Source: Dehalococcoidia bacterium CG2_30_46_9 (GTDB lineage Bacteria; Chloroflexota; Dehalococcoidia; GIF9; AB-539-J10). From it: 9,948 bases of DNA. Each line of letters starts with the position of its first letter. The stretch's first letter is position 1. The notes beneath the pieces are model-generated. The model was not told the DNA's origin, searched no databases, and was given only the letters and a program-made list of their open reading frames with translations. Below, in pieces: positions 6,101 to 9,948 of the stretch. The stretch is taken from NCBI GenBank assembly GCA_001873005.1, contig MNYE01000012.1, positions 1 through 9,948 on the forward strand, read 5' to 3'. The position numbers were made by a program, and so were the translations under genes.

Positions 6101-6367
6101 ATGGCGTACAAAATTACCGAGGATTGCATTAGCTGTGGAGCTTGCGAGCCAGAATGTAAAAATCAAGCCATAAAAGAAGGAGAAACTATCTACGTCATTG
6201 ACCCGGGCAAATGCACTGAGTGTGTCGGCTGGTTTGAATCGTCCAAGTGTGCCGAGATTTGTCCCGTGGATTCTTGCATCCCCGACCCTGAGCACAAGGA
6301 AACACGACAGCAACTTCTGGAAAAGTGGCGCAAGTTGCATCCCGGCGAAACGCCAGTAGTTACCTAG
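6101..6367 (+). CDS. YfhL-type 2[4Fe-4S] ferredoxin
   Basis: A small cytosolic electron carrier of 88 residues. Cluster I ligands are C9, C12, C15 and C19 (Cx2Cx2Cx3C, with E rather than P before the last). Cluster II ligands are C38, C41, C50 and C54 with the 8-residue insertion CVGWFESSKC and the CP motif. This insertion and the C-terminal helix (DPEHKETRQQLLEKWRKLHP) are characteristic of the Allochromatium/YfhL ferredoxin class, which usually has very low and unequal potentials. An extra cysteine, C59, lies just after cluster II. The start has a strong AAGGAGG 10 nt upstream. It follows coaD; I recall the same coaD-ferredoxin neighbourhood in pseudomonads. Its redox partner is unknown; the convergent radical SAM enzyme needs an electron donor but is not shown to use this one. 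Its TAG stop overlaps that gene's stop. Confidence 0.95.
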   Translation: MAYKITEDCISCGACEPECKNQAIKEGETIYVIDPGKCTECVGWFESSKCAEICPVDSCIPDPEHKETRQQLLEKWRKLHPGETPVVT

Positions 6368-7368
6368 GTATTACTACGAGCAAAAAACGACTTGCCATAA
6401 TCTGGTATACTGCCTAATTGTCGCCATAACGGTTGTTCGCTGTAAGATCTTATAGCAACATAACACCCGCCACAATGGTTGCCACAGGAAAAGTTTTCTA
6501 TTATCTCTTTTTGGCTAGAATATTTGTTGCGATGCAGGGAGCAGGGAACAAGGCTGCCATCAGGCATGACAACAAGAAATTTCTTACCAGCCTGGCAATT
6601 TGGCATATAACCTTGCTCAAAGAACTTCAAGGTATCTAAAAGCACTCCTTTGGAGTTGGTTACATGAGTGGTTTTCTTTTTTAATTCTAAGAGTTCGTAA
6701 ATGGTTTGACGTAGCAACTTCAGCTCTTCTCTGGTATTGATACAATAATCCTTATCTTCCGTTCGCAGTGGGGTATAGGCACTGTAGGAAATAGAAACAT
6801 TCCAGTCTCTAGCTTTTTGCGCTAAAGGCAGGATATCCCTCAAATTAGCTCTTGTTATTGCTGAGTTCAGAATAATATTATGGTAACTAAAGCTTGCCAG
6901 CCGTGGAATTGTTTCCTCCAGATGTCTAAATAATCCACGATGTCGCCGAAATTCATCATGTCGCTCATCGGGGAAGTCAAGGGATACAGAAAATTGGTTC
7001 ACACCAGCTTCGAACAACTGGAAATAATTCCTCTCATCTAATAACGCCCCGTTAGTAACAAGTATCAAGTATAGCAGTCCATTGGGTTGTTTAATAGCCT
7101 TAACTATGTCCGCTATGTCCTTGCGCAAAAGTGGTTCCCCGCCCGAGATCTGCACCACAGGCGGTTTCAGAAGCCGGACTAGGTTACCATAATCACGAGG
7201 TTGAAGCTGGTTCTCATCTTTTATCATGCCACCAAGGTCACAATGGCGACAATTGCAATTACAGGAAAGCGTTACCTCAAAGGAAACTACTAAAGGACGA
7301 CCAGTCATGTAGTTACGAATTCCTTTCGCCATAAGCTCAATCCCCTGCCAGGGAGAAAAATTTGTCAT
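6364..7368 (-). CDS. Radical SAM protein with SPASM-like C-terminal cysteine cluster, function unknown
   Basis: Radical SAM enzymes cleave S-adenosylmethionine at a [4Fe-4S] cluster to start radical chemistry. With the ATG at 7366-7368 the protein has 334 residues. The cluster motif is C36-x3-C40-x2-C43 (in SCNCNCRHC), followed by ISGGEP (74-79, SAM binding), VTNGALL and a standard TIM-barrel pattern. The C-terminal region has C258, C276 in MPDGSLVPC, then C295-x3-C299-x2-C302, which fits an auxiliary Fe-S cluster as in SPASM/twitch proteins. Substrate is unknown; such proteins include peptide maturases and small-molecule enzymes, and no precursor peptide gene is evident nearby. A TTG at 7381-7383 could add 5 residues, but AGGAGG at 7375-7380 lies 6 nt before the ATG, so the ATG is chosen. 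It starts 11 nt after the methyltransferase stop, and its own stop overlaps that of the convergent ferredoxin gene. Confidence 0.88.
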   Translation of the reverse strand: MTNFSPWQGIELMAKGIRNYMTGRPLVVSFEVTLSCNCNCRHCDLGGMIKDENQLQPRDYGNLVRLLKPPVVQISGGEPLLRKDIADIVKAIKQPNGLLYLILVTNGALLDERNYFQLFEAGVNQFSVSLDFPDERHDEFRRHRGLFRHLEETIPRLASFSYHNIILNSAITRANLRDILPLAQKARDWNVSISYSAYTPLRTEDKDYCINTREELKLLRQTIYELLELKKKTTHVTNSKGVLLDTLKFFEQGYMPNCQAGKKFLVVMPDGSLVPCSLHRNKYSSQKEIIENFSCGNHCGGCYVAIRSYSEQPLWRQLGSIPDYGKSFFARSNT

Positions 7369-7374
7369 CTCGAA

Positions 7375-7380
7375 CCTCCT
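7375..7380 (-). promoter_or_regulatory. Ribosome binding site that fixes the radical SAM start
   Basis: AGGAGG on the minus strand, immediately after the methyltransferase TGA stop (7380-7382, sharing its A), lies 6 nt before ATG 7366-7368. It rules out the in-frame TTG at 7381-7383, which would place the site inside the coding sequence. Confidence 0.8.
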
Positions 7381-8402
7381 CAAGAATTACAATTTCTATC
7401 TCCATTTTGCGGCTTTACCGCAATCATATTACAGTTATCGAGCCTTGAGGGATACGGGAAGGAAATCAAAGATAAAAATGAAAAAAGCAAAATTTTTGAC
7501 TTTTGATTTGTAATTTTAACTTTTGCATTTTGACTTTTGACTTTTGTGATCTTACCCCATTCAGAATTAGGGCAGATGAGAGCTTCCAACCGTTCGCATA
7601 TCTTCAAGTATCTCAGTATCGGAATAACTAACATGGGTAAACTTATGTGTTCTTTATAACACACAGTATCCATATCCTCGAACCCGGCACTCCCTAGCAT
7701 GTTCTTAAGGGTATCAGCAGTAAACTGGTTAATATGAAGCTCCCTTATATTCCACCATCGTTTTCGCAGGGTCTTTGCCAGGATACCCCCGAAATTGGGG
7801 GTCGCTACCGCCACCACACCTCCAGGCTTAAGTATTCTGTGAACCTTCTTGAGAATGATAAGTGGATATGGAACATGTTCCAGAACTTGCCATAAGGTAA
7901 CTACATCGAAATAGCTTTCCGGAAATTCCACTTCTTCGAAAGATTTTGCTTCTACATCTAAGCTAAACTCCCTTCTAGCATATTCCGCGGCGTCCTGTGA
8001 TAATTCAACTCCCCTAACAATATATCCCATTTTGGAGGCATCGAAAAGAAAAAACCCCTCGCCGCACCCTACATCTAGAAGATTTGTGCCGCTGCCATAC
8101 TTTCTAATCAACTGCACTTGCGATTTAGCTGCCCTGAGTCGGCTTGTGCGGATAATAGAGGCATCATTGCTTTTCCTCTGAGAATAGTCTCCATTGATTT
8201 TGCCATTGCCCTCAATGGGGTTTACATATACAAGATGACAATTACGACACCTTACATGTCTGCCATATTTGCCACCTGGCAGCATATATACAGTCTCTAT
8301 TCCCTTTTGAAAATCCCCGTCCGTTATATTGGACTCGAATAAAACGGTAAAATCGTCCTTCCCGCAGTTAGGACAACTTCGATATTCAAGTACTGAGTTC
8401 AA
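7380..8402 (-). CDS. Zinc-ribbon class I SAM-dependent methyltransferase with a repeat-coded C-terminal tail
   Basis: The 340-residue protein begins with a zinc ribbon (C10, C13, C52, C55) followed by LVYVNP, then a class I methyltransferase fold: motif I LLDVGCGEGFFLF (108-120), acidic motif II GVELS (131-135), WQVLEHVPYP (171-180) and the post-motif LKPGGVVAVATPNFGG (191-206). Substrate is not recognisable; relatives act on sugars, lipids and small metabolites. Residues from about 285 to 315 (KVKSQNAKVKITNQKSKI...) are encoded by an AT-rich repeat read in frame. The following NMIAVKPQ looks like the final beta strand expected soon after SEWG, so the repeat probably inserted into the last domain segment. 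The start is TTG at 8400-8402, because the zinc ribbon needs it and no ATG precedes; AGGA is 15 nt upstream, so the start is not secure. It lies 45 nt after proC and 11 nt before the radical SAM gene. Confidence 0.85.
   Translation of the reverse strand: MNSVLEYRSCPNCGKDDFTVLFESNITDGDFQKGIETVYMLPGGKYGRHVRCRNCHLVYVNPIEGNGKINGDYSQRKSNDASIIRTSRLRAAKSQVQLIRKYGSGTNLLDVGCGEGFFLFDASKMGYIVRGVELSQDAAEYARREFSLDVEAKSFEEVEFPESYFDVVTLWQVLEHVPYPLIILKKVHRILKPGGVVAVATPNFGGILAKTLRKRWWNIRELHINQFTADTLKNMLGSAGFEDMDTVCYKEHISLPMLVIPILRYLKICERLEALICPNSEWGKITKVKSQNAKVKITNQKSKILLFSFLSLISFPYPSRLDNCNMIAVKPQNGDRNCNS
7461..7556 (-). repeat. AT-rich imperfect inverted repeat, copy 2, inside the methyltransferase frame
   Basis: An A-rich arm (about 7466-7492) and a T-rich arm (about 7521-7549) are imperfect inverted repeats, anchored by GCAAAA (7487-7492) and TTTTGC (7521-7526). 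TCAAAGATAAAAA (7466-7478) and CTTTTGCATTTTG (7520-7532) are exact matches to 646-658 and 722-734 of copy 1, in the same order and orientation, but 54 rather than 76 bp apart. The element is read through without a stop as part of the methyltransferase C-terminus. Confidence 0.7.
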
Positions 8403-8447
8403 TTTTTCTTGCTTTAATCCTCTCTTTATGCAAAGAAATTGTTTTTC

Positions 8448-9266
8448 TTAGCTTTCCCCTTTGGAAAAAGAAATGGAAAGACGTTTGGCTTTCTCATAAG
8501 CGGCGGCGATAGCCTCAAGTATACTGGAGCGAAGATTCCCTTTCTCTAATTGAAGAAGTGCTTCCGCCGTGGTGCCCCCGGGTGAAGTAACCATATTCCT
8601 TAGCTCAGCAGGATGTTTGCCTGTCTCTTGAAGGGTATGAACAGAACCAAGTATGGTTTGCGTGACCAATTTTTGGCTAATACTACGTGGCAGGCCAATA
8701 TACACGCCGGCATCAATAAACGCCTCAATAAAAAGAAAGACATAAGCCGGACCACTGCCGCTTAAGGCTGTAGCCATGTCTAAATATCTCTCCTCAGCAA
8801 CATAAATTTCCTCACCTAAAGAGCTAAGTAAGCGTTGAGCCATTTGTTTTTGCTCCTGGCCAACCCCACCAGTTGCTGTCCACACAGTCATGCTCTGACC
8901 AATTTGTGCTGGCATGTTGGGCATAGCCCGTATTACAGAGCGGTGATTTAGACCCTGGCATAAGCTCAACAAACTGGCACCGGCTACTATGGATAAGGCT
9001 ACTTGCTTGGGCGATAGATTCTTTATCTCTTCCATAGCTTGAGACAAATCTTGTGGCTTTACCGCCAGAACAATTAAGTCAGCGCCTTCTATTACCTTTG
9101 CATTATCAGCCAAAGTGCTAACCCTGTATTCCTTGTTTAGCCACTCTCGCCGCCATGCGCTGACATCGCTCACTACTATATCCTGTGGTTCAGCTACCTT
9201 CCTGGTCAAGATGCACTTGACCATCGCTTCCCCCATAGTTCCACCACCAATAAAAGCTATTTTCAT
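8448..9266 (-). CDS. proC: Pyrroline-5-carboxylate reductase ProC
   Basis: ProC reduces pyrroline-5-carboxylate to proline with NAD(P)H in the cytosol. The 272 residues are full length. The Rossmann start is FIGGGTMGEAM (5-15). AVKPQ (68-72), IRAMPNMPA (112-120), ALSGSGPAYVF (167-177) and MVTSPGGTTAEAL (225-237) are the classical P5C reductase signatures in the right order. The ATG at 9264-9266 has AAGGAGG ending about 3 nt upstream. It lies 34 nt after nadD and 45 nt before the methyltransferase gene, within a leftward operon. No proA or proB is in the window. Confidence 0.97.
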   Translation of the reverse strand: MKIAFIGGGTMGEAMVKCILTRKVAEPQDIVVSDVSAWRREWLNKEYRVSTLADNAKVIEGADLIVLAVKPQDLSQAMEEIKNLSPKQVALSIVAGASLLSLCQGLNHRSVIRAMPNMPAQIGQSMTVWTATGGVGQEQKQMAQRLLSSLGEEIYVAEERYLDMATALSGSGPAYVFLFIEAFIDAGVYIGLPRSISQKLVTQTILGSVHTLQETGKHPAELRNMVTSPGGTTAEALLQLEKGNLRSSILEAIAAAYEKAKRLSISFSKGES

Positions 9267-9300
9267 TCTCCTCCTTGTATTCTCTCTTTAATCCCTTGCC

Positions 9301-9897
9301 TTAACTATACACTTTCCGCTCTGTTATGTATCTTTCTACCTCGTGGGGCACAAGATAACGGATAGACAATCCTTGAGCCAGGCGCTGACGAATCACCGAA
9401 GAGCTAATCTCGATTACTGGCATATCAAGTTGGATAATATTGTTTTTTATCCCAGGTACAGAGGCTTCCAAAGAATCCAAATTTATGCCTGGGCTTATTC
9501 TAGGTGCCACCACAAAATGGCACATCTGGAGCAACCTATTTGGCTCTTTCCATGAAGGTAGGTCAGCTAGAGTATCTCGACCAAGAATAAAGAAAAAATT
9601 TGCTTCAGTGCCAAGCTGTTCTCTGAGCGCCACTAAGGTATCCACGGTATAAGAAGGACCGGAACGCTCCACTTCCAAGGTGCAAAGCTTGAAATGGGGA
9701 TTGCCAACAATAGCCCGACGCACCATTTCTACTCGATGAAACGCCGGCGTGATGCTGCGTCCCGCTTTGAGCCATGGCTGTCCTGCGGGCACAAAAAAAA
9801 TCTCATTGAACCTTAGCTGTACTCTCGCTTCCTCAGCCAGAATAAGATGCCCTATGTGAATGGGGTCGAAAGTACCACCAAGAATGCCTACGTTCAT
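9301..9897 (-). CDS. nadD: Nicotinate-nucleotide adenylyltransferase NadD
   Basis: NadD transfers AMP from ATP to nicotinate mononucleotide, giving deamido-NAD in NAD synthesis. The 198 residues match the family. GGTFDPIHIGH (7-17) is the nucleotidyltransferase signature. GPSYTVDTL (80-88), ILGRDTLADLPSW (104-116), EISSSVIRQRL (163-173) and YLVPHEVERYI (181-191) are NadD-specific blocks that separate it from CoaD. The ATG at 9895-9897 overlaps the TAA of an upstream reading frame by one base (TAATG), which indicates translational coupling; only a weak AAAAG precedes it. proC follows after 34 nt. Confidence 0.97.
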   Translation of the reverse strand: MNVGILGGTFDPIHIGHLILAEEARVQLRFNEIFFVPAGQPWLKAGRSITPAFHRVEMVRRAIVGNPHFKLCTLEVERSGPSYTVDTLVALREQLGTEANFFFILGRDTLADLPSWKEPNRLLQMCHFVVAPRISPGINLDSLEASVPGIKNNIIQLDMPVIEISSSVIRQRLAQGLSIRYLVPHEVERYITERKVYS

Positions 9898-9948
9898 TAT
9901 TTTACTTTTCTAGGTTTGGGATGAAATACGGCTAGCGACGTGGGTAAA
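9897..9948 (-). CDS. C-terminal end of an upstream gene, possibly obg (partial)
   Basis: A minus-strand frame open from the window edge ends LPTSLAVFHPKPRKVK and stops at TAA (9897-9899), overlapping the nadD start as TAATG. The overlap and the operon spacing suggest a real gene. The FHPKPRK segment resembles the linker after the GTPase domain of Obg proteins, and obg is a frequent neighbour of nadD, but 16 residues are too few to name it with confidence. Confidence 0.45.
   Translation of the reverse strand, partial: LPTSLAVFHPKPRKVK

Noticed and set aside
6083..6340. Minus-strand frame of 85 codons opposite the ferredoxin
   Set aside because: The plus-strand frame has all eight cluster cysteines and a strong ribosome binding site; the opposite frame has neither motif nor context.
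8423..8436. TCTTT-ATGC-AAAGA hairpin in the proC-methyltransferase gap
   Set aside because: Only 5 weak base pairs, no T-run, in an operon gap; no more than expected by chance.

Overview
The window reads as part of a bacterial chromosome, most likely from Chloroflexota, class Dehalococcoidia (an uncultured relative of Dehalococcoides). This rests on the gene order clpC-radA-ispD, the rsmD-coaD-ferredoxin group, the moderately AT-rich coding style and two kinds of short dispersed repeat I associate with environmental genomes of this group. It is an inference; no rRNA or other phylogenetic marker is present.

Layout. Positions 1-4829 hold a leftward operon transcribed clpC, a 73-residue biotin-attachment protein, radA, ispD. 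It resembles the Firmicutes ctsR-mcsA-mcsB-clpC-radA-disA-ispD cluster, but without ctsR, mcsAB or disA and with the biotin protein inserted. ispD runs into a 26-bp tandem repeat and off the left edge without its normal C-terminus. Positions 4830-4992 are a divergent promoter region with two good sigma70-type promoters back to back. Positions 4993-6367 hold a rightward group: rsmD (16S rRNA methyltransferase), coaD (phosphopantetheine adenylyltransferase) and a YfhL-type 2[4Fe-4S] ferredoxin. Positions 6364-9948 hold a second leftward operon, transcribed from beyond the right edge: the last codons of an upstream gene (possibly obg), nadD, proC, a zinc-ribbon methyltransferase and a radical SAM protein. 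The ferredoxin and radical SAM genes converge and share a CTAG that gives a TAG stop on each strand.

Function. Most genes are housekeeping: proteolysis and DNA repair (clpC, radA), isoprenoid synthesis (ispD), ribosome modification (rsmD), CoA and NAD synthesis (coaD, nadD) and proline synthesis (proC). The parts without an obvious role are the free-standing biotin-attachment protein, the ferredoxin attached to coaD, and the methyltransferase/radical SAM pair.

The most unusual structure is repeat-driven. A tandem repeat interrupts the 3' end of ispD. Two copies of an AT-rich imperfect inverted repeat lie in the same orientation at the 3' ends of leftward genes: one covers the radA stop and reaches toward the ispD start, the other is read in frame as the tail of the methyltransferase. 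No CRISPR array, tRNA, rRNA, transposase or phage gene was seen. No stretch above 300 bases lacks a gene. I found no convincing new multi-gene system; the methyltransferase/radical SAM pair and the repeat insertions are the best leads.
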